A DNA stretch of 64,000 nucleotides from CADEEN01 sp963751775. GTDB lineage: Bacteria; Pseudomonadota; Gammaproteobacteria; Burkholderiales; Burkholderiaceae_C. Below are positions 28,830 through 38,358 of the stretch, piece after piece. Made by a program: the position numbers and the translations under genes. Positions within the stretch are counted from its first letter, which is position 1. The number at the start of each line of letters is the position of its first letter. The notes beneath the pieces were generated by a model, which made no database searches, was not told the DNA's origin, and was given only the letters and a program-made list of their open reading frames with translations. The stretch covers positions 1 through 64,000 of the forward strand of contig CAVVVW010000005.1 in NCBI GenBank assembly GCA_963751775.1, read 5' to 3'.

Positions 28830-29402
28830 ATGACGACGGTAGCCGTGGTGCGCAAGGGCGCCCAGGTGGCGATTGCCGCCGACAGCCTGGTGACCTTCGG
28901 CGACACCAAGTTGTCGCACGCCTACGAGGCCAACGCCAAGCTGTTCAAGGTCGGCGACTCGTATTTCGGCATGGCCGGCACGACGGCGCATTTTCCGGTG
29001 CTGCGCAAGGCACTGACGGCGCTGCCGCCCGATGAGCTGAAGCTGCACACGCGCGACGAGGTCTTCGACACCTTCCTCAGGCTGCATCCCAAGCTCAAGG
29101 AGCAGTATTTCCTGAACCCGAAGGAGGAAGACGCCGACCCCTACGAGAGCAGCCAGTTCACGGTGCTGATCGCCAACGCGCATGGCCTGTTCGGCGTCTA
29201 CTCGTACCGCGAGGTGTTCGAGTTCGAGCGCTTCTGGGCCATGGGCTCGGGCCGCAGCTTCGCGCTCGGTGCGATGTATGCCGGTTACGACAAGCTGAAG
29301 ACGGCGCGCGAGATCGCCACGCTCGGCGTCGAGGCCGGCAATGAATTCGACAAGAACTCGGCCGCGCCGGTGCGGCTGTTCACCATCAAATTGAAGGGAT
29401 GA
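28830..29402 (+). CDS. Proteasome-like Ntn hydrolase (BPH/HslV-related)
   Basis: This 190-residue protein starts MTTVAVVRKGAQVAIAADS, so Met removal would expose a Thr nucleophile as in HslV (TTIVSVRR). Further matches are the Asp of AADS, a Lys about 35 residues in, and GMAGTTAHF resembling the HslV GFAGGTADAF segment. It is longer than HslV and no HslU ATPase gene is adjacent. Sequence and host group fit BPH, the beta-proteobacterial proteasome homolog that forms a double-ring particle; that assignment is from memory. It lies 9 bp after aceF, and its stop is 5 bp from the lpdA start, so it is part of the pdh operon. Confidence 0.75.
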   Translation: MTTVAVVRKGAQVAIAADSLVTFGDTKLSHAYEANAKLFKVGDSYFGMAGTTAHFPVLRKALTALPPDELKLHTRDEVFDTFLRLHPKLKEQYFLNPKEEDADPYESSQFTVLIANAHGLFGVYSYREVFEFERFWAMGSGRSFALGAMYAGYDKLKTAREIATLGVEAGNEFDKNSAAPVRLFTIKLKG

Positions 29403-29407
29403 GCCCG

Positions 29408-31165
29408 ATGGCTGCGATCGAAATCCAGGTGCCCGACATCGGCGACTTCAAGGACGTGGCCGTGATCGAGCTGTTGGTCAAGCCCGGCGACACGGTCAAG
29501 GCCGAGCAGTCGCTGATCACCGTCGAAAGCGACAAGGCGTCGATGGAGATTCCGTCGTCGCATGCCGGCGTCGTGAAGGCACTTCGGGTCAAGGTCGGCG
29601 ACACGGTGAACCAGGGCTCGGTGATCCTCACGCTGGAGTCGAGCGCAACGTCCGCGGCGACGACCGCGGCGCCGCCGCCGGCCGCCGCCGCCGCGCCAGC
29701 GGCTGCGCCGGTGGCGGCACCAGCGGCCGCCAGCTACGCCGGCGGCGCCGACCTCGAATGCGACATGCTCGTGCTCGGCGCCGGGCCGGGCGGCTACTCG
29801 GCCGCCTTTCGCGCCGCCGACCTCGGCCTGAAGACGGTGCTCGTCGAGCGCTTCGCCACCCTCGGTGGCGTGTGCCTGAACGTGGGCTGCATCCCGAGCA
29901 AGGCGCTGCTGCATGTGGCCGCGGTGATGGACGAGGTCAATCACTTCGCCGACCTCGGCGTCAGTTTCGGCAAACCCAAGGTCGACCTGGCCAAGCTGCT
30001 GGCGCACAAGAACAAGGTGGTGGGCAAGCTCACCGGCGGCCTGGCGGCGATGGCCAAGATGCGCAAGGTGACGGTGCTCACCGGCAGCGGCGAGTTCGCC
30101 GACCCGCATCACCTGACGGTGACGATGGCCGACGGCAAGACGCAGACGATCCGCTTCAAGAACGCGATCATCGCCGCCGGCTCCGAGGCCGTGAAGCTGC
30201 CCTTCCTGCCCAAGGACGACCCGCGCGTGATGACCTCGACCGGCGCGCTCGAGTTGCGGCAGCTGCCCGCGCGCATGCTGGTCGTCGGCGGCGGCATCAT
30301 CGGCCTGGAGATGGGCACGGTGTACTCGACGCTCGGTGCGCGGCTGGACGTGGTCGAGATGCTCGACACGCTGATGACCGGCGCCGACCGCGATCTGGTG
30401 AAGGTCTGGCAGAAGATGAACGCGCCACGCTTCGACAAGATCATGCTCGGGACCAAGACCGTCGGCGCCGAGGCGAAGAAGGACGGCATCTGGGTCCGCT
30501 TCGAAGGCCCGGGCGCGCCGGCCGACGCCGTGCGCTACGACCTCGTGCTGCAGGCCGTCGGCCGCGTGCCCAACGGCAAGAAGATCGCCGCCGACAAGGC
30601 CGGCGTGATCGTCGGCGAGCGCGGCTTCATACCCGTGGACGCGCAGATGCGGACCAACGTGGCGCACATCTTCGCCATCGGCGACATCGTCGGCCAGCCG
30701 ATGCTGGCGCACAAGGCGGTGCACGAGGCGCATGTCGCGGCCGAGGTGGCCGCGGGCGACAGCAAGGCGCAGTTCGACGCCCGCGTCATCCCGAGCGTGG
30801 CCTACACCGACCCCGAGGTGGCCTGGGTCGGACTGACGGAGGACGAGGCCAAGGCCAAGGGCATCGCCGTCAAGAAGGGCCTGTTCCCGTGGACCGCGTC
30901 GGGCCGGGCGATCGCCAACGGTCGCGACGAAGGCTTCACCAAGTTGCTGTTCGACGCCGCCAGCCATCGCATCGTCGGCGGTGGCATCGTCGGCACCCAT
31001 GCCGGCGACATGATCGGCGAGGTCGCGTTGGCGATCGAGATGGGCGCCGACGCCGTCGACATCGGCAAGACGATCCACCCGCATCCGACGCTGGGTGAAT
31101 CGATCGGCATGGCGGCCGAGGTCGCGCACGGCTCGTGCACCGACCTGCCGCCGCCGCGCAGGTAG
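29408..31165 (+). CDS. lpdA: Dihydrolipoyl dehydrogenase with N-terminal lipoyl domain (PDH E3)
   Basis: This 585-residue protein has an N-terminal lipoyl domain (codons 1-78, motif ESDKASMEIPSSHAG) joined by an Ala/Pro linker to the flavoprotein. The latter shows the FAD motif GAGPGGYSAAFRAADLG, redox disulfide GGVCLNVGCIPSKALLH, NAD motif VVGGGIIGLEMG, FAIGDIVG and the catalytic HPHPTLGE. It reoxidises E2 lipoyl groups with NAD. ATG 29408 is favoured over 29399 because AAGGG then has normal spacing. The complex would carry three lipoyl domains per E2-E3 set. Confidence 0.95.
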   Translation: MAAIEIQVPDIGDFKDVAVIELLVKPGDTVKAEQSLITVESDKASMEIPSSHAGVVKALRVKVGDTVNQGSVILTLESSATSAATTAAPPPAAAAAPAAAPVAAPAAASYAGGADLECDMLVLGAGPGGYSAAFRAADLGLKTVLVERFATLGGVCLNVGCIPSKALLHVAAVMDEVNHFADLGVSFGKPKVDLAKLLAHKNKVVGKLTGGLAAMAKMRKVTVLTGSGEFADPHHLTVTMADGKTQTIRFKNAIIAAGSEAVKLPFLPKDDPRVMTSTGALELRQLPARMLVVGGGIIGLEMGTVYSTLGARLDVVEMLDTLMTGADRDLVKVWQKMNAPRFDKIMLGTKTVGAEAKKDGIWVRFEGPGAPADAVRYDLVLQAVGRVPNGKKIAADKAGVIVGERGFIPVDAQMRTNVAHIFAIGDIVGQPMLAHKAVHEAHVAAEVAAGDSKAQFDARVIPSVAYTDPEVAWVGLTEDEAKAKGIAVKKGLFPWTASGRAIANGRDEGFTKLLFDAASHRIVGGGIVGTHAGDMIGEVALAIEMGADAVDIGKTIHPHPTLGESIGMAAEVAHGSCTDLPPPRR

Positions 31166-31549
31166 CGAGCGCCGCACTTCTCTGGGCTCTGGGCCCCCGA
31201 AGCCGCCACGTCGATCGCCGCGACAGGCGATCGCGTGGCGATCGTCGGCATGGCGTGTCCCACGTCGACCTGCGCCTTCGGCCGCGCAAGACAGACGCGG
31301 TCCGCTGGCCCTGACGCACGCTGTGCGAGCGCGTGCACGTCAGATGGCGACCGGAATCGGTGCGGCAATTTCGCACGATCGGCAAACCCGAAAGGGTGCA
31401 CGCGGCGACACAAACGATCGGACGTTACGAAATCTAACAACGCCGTGACCTTCGTCACTTCGCAAGGGTGTATGCGAACGCCGCGCTGGCGGTTCGGCCA
31501 GCGTTCGCCGATATAAACAGCGCATCAACTTCAGAGAACGGGCAAGAAC
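31166..31549 (+). other. Gene-free region upstream of the collagen-like lipoprotein
   Basis: These 384 bp hold no convincing gene. Structures seen are an ACCC-GAAA-GGGT hairpin within GGCAAACCCGAAAGGGTG (31391-31408), GTGACCTTCGTCAC (31445-31458), and a strong stem CGCTGGC/GCCAGCG with loop GGTTCG near 31484-31503. The first resembles the P1b element of cyclic-di-GMP-I riboswitches, but the rest of the consensus is not present. A leader RNA for the next gene is possible. Confidence 0.35.
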
Positions 31550-33494
31550 ATGAATTCGAGGGACCTGGGGCTGCGCACCCTGCACCTGAAGGCTGCAAGC
31601 GCATTGGCGCTGTCGGCCCTCACGCTGGCGCTGGCTGCGTGCGGTGGCGGCGGTAGCGATGGGCTCGTCGTGGCGAGCAGTGGGCGCGCAGCGCTGGCTT
31701 CGGTGAGCATCGAGCCGGTTGGCGTCAATTGCGCCAATGGCGGGGCAAAGATCAGCTCGGGCCTGGACAGCGACGGCAACGGCGCGCTCGACGCCGCGGA
31801 GATCACCGGTACGCAATACGCCTGCAACGGTGCGCCGGGCGCGACGGGTGCAGCGGGTGCAGATGGCGCGACCGGCGCGCAGGTGCACGGGCGCCGCAGG
31901 TGCGGCCGGTGCGGCAGGCCAGAACGGATTGGCCACCCTGGTGGTCATGAGCGACGAGGCCCCAGGTGCCAACTGCGGCAGCGGCGGCAAGCAGGTCAGC
32001 ATCGGTCTGGATATCAATCTCAACGGCGTGCTCGATTCCGGTGAGTCGAGCTCGGTCAGCTATGTCTGCAATGGGGCGACCGGCGCGACTGGCGCCGCCG
32101 GCGCGACTGGTGCAACCGGAGCAACCGGAGCAACCGGTGCGAACCGGTGCGACCGGTGCGACCGGAGCAACCGGTGCCAACGGAACCGATGGTCTTAACA
32201 GCCTGGCTTCGAGCGTGGTCGAGCCTGCCGGCGCAAACTGCGCAAACGGCGGCATCAAGACGAGCTACGGACTCGATGCCAATCGTGACGGCACGCTCGA
32301 CAGTGGTGAAGTCAGCGGCAGTCAGTATGTCTGCACCGGTGGCACGGGCGCCGCCGGTATCAATGGCCTGACAGCGCTGGTATCGACCAGCAGCGAGGCC
32401 GCTGGTGCCAACTGCGCCGACGGTGGCACGAGGATCGACGTCGGCGTCGATGCCGATCGCAGCGGCGTGCTTGACGCCAGCGAGATTGCCTCTACCAGCT
32501 ACGTTTGTGCCGGTGCGTCAGGGGCGACGGGTGCCACGGGTGCCACAGGTGCCACAGGTGCCACAGGTGCCACAGGTGCCACAGGTGCCACGGGCGCACA
32601 CAGGGCGCAACAGGCGCAACAGGTGCCATCGGCGCGACCGGCACCAACGGACTCACCAGCCTGATCGCAGTGATGCCAGAACTGGCGGGGTCGAACTGCA
32701 CCTATGGCGGCGTCAAGACCGAGTCCGGGGTCGATGCCAATGGCAACGGCGCATTGGACGGCGCCGAAATCAGTGGCACAGCGCAATACGTCTGCAATGG
32801 CGCCCCCGGCGCAACGGGTGCAACCGGTGCAACCGGTGCAACGGGCGCAACGGGCGCGACCGGTGCGACGGGTGCGACTGGTGCCGCAGGCGCAACAGGT
32901 GCCAGTGGCCTCAACAGCCTGATCCGAATGACACCGGAACCGGCAGGTGCTGCCTGCGCCTATGGCGGTGCCAAGACGGAGTCCGGGCTGGATTCGAATG
33001 GCAACAACACGCTGGATGCGGGCGAAATCAACACCACGCTGTACGTCTGCAACGGTGCGCCTGGTGCGACCGGTGCCCCTGGTACAACCGGATCGGCCAG
33101 TGCGACGGTCGCCGCAACCTCGACGATCACGTCCGGGACGTACGCACAGAACAGCGGCCCAACGGTATCGGTCACGGTGCCTGCCTCCGGGAATGTGCTC
33201 GTCTTGCTTACCAGCGGGATCAGCGACGCCGACGCCACCAACAACGGGACCGACACGGGCGGGTACATGAGTTTCGTGTCAACGGGTGGCACTGGCGACG
33301 TCGCTGCCTCTGACACGAGGGCGCTCGCGTACTTCCCGGCAAGAAGCGCCGGTGGTGCGCAACTCAGTGCCGCGTTCTACGTGACGGGGCTCAGCCCGGG
33401 CCTTCATACCTTCACCACGAATACCAGAAACACCGCGAGCGGTTCCGGTACGACATTCACGAACCGCTCCATCACGGTCATACCGATGCCGTAA
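31550..33494 (+). CDS. Collagen-like repeat lipoprotein with six EF-hand-like loop modules (frameshifted)
   Basis: A lipoprotein signal peptide (lipobox LAAC, then GGGGSD) precedes six ~40-residue modules of the form AGxNCAxGGxxxxxGxDxN then GxLDxxExxxxxYVCNG. Each module has a Cys pair and a 12-residue DxNxNGxLDxxE loop matching the EF-hand calcium loop. The modules are separated by collagen-like Gly-Ala-Thr triplet tracts. The last ~130 residues are beta-rich with no known match. Modules begin near 31697, 31945, 32214, 32376, 32671 and 32926. Frame changes near 31885, 32145 and 32605 all lie in the triplet tracts. A surface fibre or adhesin is likely but unproven. Confidence 0.75.
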
Positions 33495-33523
33495 GGCAAC
33501 GGTCTTGCCACAGCGCAACAGGA

Positions 33524-33546
33524 AGAGGGGGCCTCGGGCTCCCTCT
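33524..33546 (+). terminator. Hairpin after the collagen-like gene
   Basis: AGAGGG-G-GCC pairs with GGC-T-CCCTCT around TCG, 30 bp after the stop codon. No clear T-run follows, so a rho-independent terminator is plausible but not certain. Confidence 0.4.
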
Positions 33547-33630
33547 CTGCATTGAGGCGGCGCTCGCCAGGCTTCCTGCGGCATTCCACCGTCGTCCCGT
33601 AGCGGGGTGAGCTCGGTGGGCCGCCGCCGG

Positions 33631-34182
33631 TCAGCCGATGTCGGCGCAGTGCAAGCCGGACTGACCGCGCCGCCGGTCGTCGAAGAAGAAGCGCAAGGTC
33701 TCGCGCACGGTTCGAAAGGCGATTTCGTCCCAGGGTACCTCGTCTTCGCGGAACAGCCGTGCCTGCAGCGATTCGCTGCCCGGTGCCAGCGCCGGCGAGG
33801 TCATCGTGGCGAGGTAGAAGAAGTGCACCTGGCCGACGCGCACGACATTCAAGACCGAGAACAACGCGCCGAGTTCGATCTGGGCCCCGGCCTCCTCGAT
33901 GGTTTCCCGCACGGCGCCCTGGGCGGTGGTTTCTCCGAGCTCCAGAAATCCCGCCGGCAGGGTCCAGAAGCCGCGCCGCGGTTCGATCGCGCGTTGACAC
34001 AGCAGCACCCGATCGTCCCAGACCGGCAGCGTGCCGACGACGTTGAGCGGGTTTTCGTAGTGCACCGTGGCGCAGGCCGGGCAGACGGCGCGCTCGCGGT
34101 TGTCGTCGGGCGGTACGACGTAGGCCACCGGCGTGCCGCAGGCGCGGCAATGCTTGATTCGGGCGCGCTCGGTCAGCAACAT
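33631..34182 (-). CDS. Nudix hydrolase with N-terminal zinc ribbon
   Basis: This 183-residue protein has an N-terminal zinc ribbon (HCRACGTPV and VCPACATVH, four Cys) and the Nudix box GFLELGETTAQGAVRETIEE followed by AGA, which fits GX5EX7REUXEEXGU. Such zinc-ribbon Nudix proteins hydrolyse NADH, ADP-ribose or related dinucleotides. I chose ATG 34182, just before the zinc ribbon. It is convergent with the collagen-like gene and divergent from the fumarylacetoacetate hydrolase-family gene. Confidence 0.88.
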   Translation of the reverse strand: MLLTERARIKHCRACGTPVAYVVPPDDNRERAVCPACATVHYENPLNVVGTLPVWDDRVLLCQRAIEPRRGFWTLPAGFLELGETTAQGAVRETIEEAGAQIELGALFSVLNVVRVGQVHFFYLATMTSPALAPGSESLQARLFREDEVPWDEIAFRTVRETLRFFFDDRRRGQSGLHCADIG

Positions 34183-34237
34183 GGTGGTGCAGTTTAGCGG
34201 TGGCATCATCGCAGGCTGACAGCCAGGAGACACCTCG

Positions 34238-34932
34238 ATGAATGCCGTGATTCCCGACCCCCGTCCAGCCCACCGTTCCCGTCGCCGGCGGCGGCGTGTT
34301 TCCGGTCCGCCGCATCTACTGCGTCGGCCGCAACTATGTCGAACATGCGCAGGAGATGGGCTTCACCGGCCGCGAGCCGCCGTTCTTCTTCATGAAGCCG
34401 GGCGATGCGGTGGTGCCGGTGGCCGAGGGCGAAACCGGCGTCATCGACTACCCGTCGCTGACGAAGAACCTGCACCACGAGATCGAACTGGTGGTGGCGA
34501 TCGGCAAGGGCGGGCGCAATATCGCCGCGGCCGACGCCTTCAAGCACATCTACGGCTATGCCGTCGGCCTGGACATGACGCGGCGCGACCTGCAAGGCGA
34601 GGCCAAGAAGCTGGGCCGGCCGTGGTGCATCGGCAAGGGGTTCGACCAGTCGGCGCCGATCGGGCCCATCCACCCGGCCAGCGTCACCGGCGAGCTGGCG
34701 CGCGGCGCGATCACGTTGACGGTCAATGGCCAGCAGCGCCAGAGCGGGCGACTTGAGCCAGCTCATCTGGAACGTCGCCGAGACGATCGAACATCTGAGT
34801 GCGGCATGGACGCTGGCGCCGGGTGATCTGATCTTCACCGGCACGCCGGCCGGCGTGGCGGCGGTGGTGGCCGGCGACGTGATGGTCGGCGCGATCGACG
34901 GCCTGGGCACGCTGCGCGTGGCGGTGCGCTGA
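34238..34932 (+). CDS. Fumarylacetoacetate hydrolase-family protein, probably fumarylpyruvate hydrolase (frameshifted)
   Basis: The corrected 230-residue product reads FPVRRIYCVGRNYVEHAQEM, FFFMKPGDAVVP, HHEIELVVAIGKGGRNIAAA, GYAVGLDMTRRDLQ and DLIFTGTPAGVAAV, the full FAH catalytic set with Glu/Asp metal ligands. Shifts near 34262 (extra C) and 34745 (extra G) each fit one added base; 695 nt is 231 codons plus two. It is followed 18 bp later by a maleylpyruvate isomerase-like gene, the pairing known from gentisate degradation (NagK-NagL). No gentisate dioxygenase lies in the window. Confidence 0.85.
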
Positions 34933-34950
34933 GTCGGCGAGGTGGGTGCG

Positions 34951-35590
34951 ATGCAGCTGTACAACTACTTCCGCTCTTCGGCCTCGTACCGCGTGCGCAT
35001 CGCGTTGGCGTTGAAGGGCCTGGCCTACGAGTACAAGGCCGTGCACCTGAACAAGAACGAGCAGTTCAAGGAGTCGTACGCGGCGGTCTCGCCGGCGCGC
35101 CTGGTGCCGCTGTTGAAGGACGGCGACGCGGTGCTGACGCAGTCGCTGGCGATCATCGAGTACCTCGACGAAACGCATCCCGAGCCGCCGCTGCTGCCGC
35201 GCGACGCGCTCGGCCGTGCGCGGGTGCGCGCGCTGGCCTACGACATCGCCTGCGAGATCCATCCGCTGAACAACCTGCGCGTGCTGCGCTACCTGGTGCA
35301 CGACCTCAAGCTCAGCGACGACGACAAGAACCGCTGGTACCGGCACTGGGTCGAGACCGGGCTGGAGGCGGTCGAGCGCCAGCTTGCGCACAATCCGACC
35401 CGGCGCACGCTTCTGCCACGGCGACGCACCGACGCTGGCCGACGTCACGCTGGTGCCGCAGATCTTCAATGCCCGGCGCTTCGACTGCCGGCTCGAGCAT
35501 GTGCCGACCGTGATGCGCGTGTTCGAGGCCTGCATGCAACTCGACGCGTTCGAGCAGACACGGCCGGAGAAATGCCCGGATGCCGCTTGA
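34951..35590 (+). CDS. Maleylacetoacetate/maleylpyruvate isomerase, zeta-class GST (frameshifted)
   Basis: The product is about 212 residues. MQLYNYFRSSASYRVRIALA contains the glutathione-activating SSxSxRxR motif of zeta GSTs. Further family text is LVPLLKDGDAVLTQSLAIIE, then YDIACEIHPLNNLRVLRYL and GDAPTLADVTLVPQIFNARR. One extra base near 35408 breaks the frame. It isomerises maleyl to fumaryl intermediates using glutathione, feeding the upstream hydrolase. The last 11 bp overlap the pgeF start. Confidence 0.87.
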
Positions 35591-36332
35591 AGGCGCGCTG
35601 ACGCCGGATTGGCCGGCCGGCGAGCGCGTCGGCGCGCTGATGAGCACCCGCGCCGGCGGCGTCAGCGCCGGGCCCTGGGCCGCCTTGAACCTCGGCGGTG
35701 CGGTCGGCGACGGCGATGCCGCGGTCGAGGAGAACCGCCGGCGCTTCGAGGCTGCGCTGGGCGTGCCTGCGGTCTATCTGCGCCAGGTGCATGGCGCCGC
35801 GGTGCTTCGACTGCGGGCCGGCGCGCAAGCGCCGGCGCACGCCTGCCGATGCCGCCGTCACCACCGACGCCGGCGTCGCCTGCACGGTACTCGTCGCCGA
35901 TTGCCTGCCGGTGCTGTTTGCCGCGCCGCAACGGGCGCGGCGTCGGCGCCGCGCATGCCGGCTGGCGCGGCTTGGCCGGCGGCGTGCTCGAAGCCACCGT
36001 GGCGGCACTGTGCGAGGCGGCGGCCTGCGCGCCCGGCGAACTGCTCGCCTGGCTCGGGCCATGCATCGGACCGCGCCAGTTCGAGGTCGGCGCCGATGTG
36101 CTCGAGGCCTTTGCTGGCGCCACGCATTTCGTGCCCAGGCCGCGCCCGGACGGTGCGATGCGCTGGTTGGCCGATCTGCCCGGGCTGGCGCGTGAGCGCC
36201 TGCGGGCGGCGGGCTGTGGCGAACGTCAGCGGCGGCGCCTGGTGCACCGTCGAAGACGCGTCACGCTTCTTCTCGTTTCGCCGCGACGGCGTCACCGGAC
36301 GCATGGCCGCTGCCGTCTGGCTCCGGCGCTGA
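35580..36332 (+). CDS. pgeF: PgeF/YfiH-family protein (peptidoglycan editing factor, laccase-domain; frameshifted)
   Basis: Family features are LMSTRAGGVSAGPWAALNLG, the metal/catalytic residues in LRQVHGAAV, VADCLPVLF and GAAHAGWRGLAGGVLEATV, then LGPCIGPRQFEVGADV and a final EDASRFFSFRRDGVTGRMAA. PgeF removes wrongly incorporated L-Ser from muropeptides. Frame changes near 35805, 35845, 35935 and 36225 fragment it. Length (about 250 codons) is normal. Confidence 0.85.
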   Translation: MPLEGALTPDWPAGERVGALMSTRAGGVSAGPWAALNLGGAVGDGDAAVEENRRRFEAALGVPAVYLRQVHGAAVLRLRAGAQAPAHACRCRRHHRRRRRLHGTRRRLPAGAVCRAATGAASAPRMPAGAAWPAACSKPPWRHCARRRPARPANCSPGSGHASDRASSRSAPMCSRPLLAPRISCPGRARTVRCAGWPICPGWRVSACGRRAVANVSGGAWCTVEDASRFFSFRRDGVTGRMAAAVWLRR

Positions 36333-36526
36333 GACCTCGCGCGATGCGCGCGGCGCGCCGTCGTGCGGACGCGCCCACGAGGTAGAGCACCAGGGCCAGC
36401 GGCAGCACGCCGCCGAAGACGAAGGTGATCGCTGCGCCGAGCAGGCTGCCGTTGGGCGCCGCGGCCTCGGCCACGGCCATCAGCAGCACCACGAACATCC
36501 AGCCGATGGCCACCAGGTGGAAGCAT
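36292..36526 (-). CDS. Small two-helix membrane protein (frameshift at start)
   Basis: The frame reads VAIGWMFVVLLMAVAEAAAP, then LLGAAITFVFGGVLPLALVL and an Arg-rich tail: two membrane helices and a basic C-terminus. ATG 36526 enters the same frame as MLHLVAIGW if one C is removed near 36518. Similar short proteins sit next to phaC in related genomes, from memory. Function unknown. Its 3' end overlaps pgeF on the other strand, so the true stop is uncertain. Confidence 0.55.
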
Positions 36527-36644
36527 GGTTGCGCGATCCTGCGTGTTTGGAGAAATGAAAGACAATCCCGTCGGTGCCCAGGCCGGCACCGCGTACATCG
36601 AGGCATTGTTGACGACATCGTTGGCGCCCAGGAGACCCACCGCC

Positions 36645-38331
36645 ATGACCAAGAACAGCGTGACGCAGCCGCCTTCCGAGCACGCGCAGGCTTTCGGCCA
36701 CGCCGTCGGCGAAATCTGGAAATCGATGCAGGGCCTGTCGCTGCCGCTGCCCGCGCTGAGTGCGCTGCAGGCCGAATACATGCAGCAAGCCACCGAGATG
36801 TGGAACAGCGCGATCGAGCGCGCGGACCAGGGCACTGGCGGTGCCGCCATCGGCGACCGCCGCTTTGCCGCCGACGACTGGGCCGGCAATCCGGCCGCGG
36901 CAATGACGGCGCAGACCTACCTGCTCAACGCGCGCACGCTGATGAAGATGGCCGACGCTGTCGAGGGTGACGCCAAGACCAAGGCCCGCATCCGATTCGC
37001 CGTGCAGCAGTGGATCGACGCCGCCAGCCCGAGCAACTACCTGGCGCTCAACCCCGAGGCGCAGCGCAAGGCCCTGGAGACCAAGGGCCAGAGCATCGCC
37101 CAGGGCGTCAGGCACCTGCTCGACGACATCCAGCAAGGCCATGTCTCGCAGACCGACGAGAGCGTGTTCGAGGTCGGCCGCAACGTGGCCACCAGCGAGG
37201 GCGCGGTGGTGTTCGAGAACGACTTGTTCCAGCTGCTCGAGTACAAGCCCTTGACCGCCAAGGTGCACGAGCGGCCGATGCTGTTCGTCCCGCCGTGCAT
37301 CAACAAGTACTACATCCTCGACCTGCAACCCGACAACTCGCTGATCCGCTACACGGTGGCGCAGGGCCACCGCACCTTCGTCGTCAGTTGGCGCAACCCC
37401 GATGCATCGATCGCGGCCAAGACCTGGGACGACTACATCGAGCACGGCGCGATCCGCGCCATCCGCGAAGTCCAGGCCATCGGTGGTCAGCCGCAGATCG
37501 AGACCCTGGGTTTCTGCGTCGGCGGCACGATCCTGGCCACCGCGCTGGCCGTGCTGGCCGCGCGCGGCGAGCAGCCTGCCGCCAGCGTGACGCTGTTGAC
37601 CACGCTGCTGGATTTTTCCGACACCGGCGTGCTCGACCTGTTCATCGACGAGCCGGCGGTGCAATTGCGCGAGATGACGCTGGGCGCCGAAGCGCCCAAC
37701 GGCCCCGGCCTGCTCAAAGGCTCGGAACTGGCCAGCACCTTCAGCTTCCTGCGTCCGAACGACCTGGTCTGGAACTACGTCGTCGGCAATTACCTGAAGG
37801 GCGACAAGCCGCCACCGTTCGACCTGCTGTACTGGAACAGCGACTCGACCAACCTGCCGGGCCCGATGTTCTGCTGGTACCTGCGCCACACTTACCTGCA
37901 GAACGAGTTGCGCCAGCCCGGCAAGCTCACGGTCTGCGGCAAGAAGGTCGACCTGGGCAGCATCGTCGCGCCGGTGTTCGTCTACGCCTCGCGCGAAGAC
38001 CACATCGTGCCGTGGCAGGCGGCGTTCCAGAGCACCCGGATCGTCAAGGGCAAGGTGCGCTTCGTGCTCGGCGCCTCGGGGCACATCGCCGGCGTGATCA
38101 ACCCGCCGGCGGCGAAGAAGCGCAGCCACTGGGTGGATGGCAAACTCGGCGGCACGGCGCAGAATTGGCTCGCCACGGCGAAGGAGCAGCCCGGCAGCTG
38201 GTGGCCCGATTGGGCGGCCTGGCTCGAAGCCCCATGCCGGCAAACTCGTGCCCGCACCGAAGCACTACGGCAATCGCAATCACAAAGTCATCGAACCTGC
38301 ACCTGGCCGCTACGTCAAAGCCAAGGCATGA
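36645..38331 (+). CDS. phaC: Class I poly(3-hydroxyalkanoate) synthase PhaC (frameshift near C-terminus)
   Basis: PhaC polymerises 3-hydroxybutyryl-CoA at the granule surface. The catalytic triad is visible: Cys in the lipase-like box GFCVGGTILA, Asp in SREDHIVPW and His in GASGHIAGVINPP. RPMLFVPPCINKYYILDLQP and QGHRTFVVSWRNPD are class I signatures. Start ATG 36645 has AGGAGA upstream. One extra G near 38230 hides the true tail (LVPAPKHYGNRNHKVIEPAP), which stops at 38331. First gene of phaC-phaA-phaB, 27 bp before phaA. Confidence 0.95.
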
Positions 38332-38358
38332 AATGACCCCTCACAGGAGCAATGCAGC

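Noticed and set aside
32527..32625. Regular 9-bp repeats considered as a CRISPR-like array
   Set aside because: Units are only 9 bp without spacers and encode Gly-Ala-Thr collagen triplets in frame.
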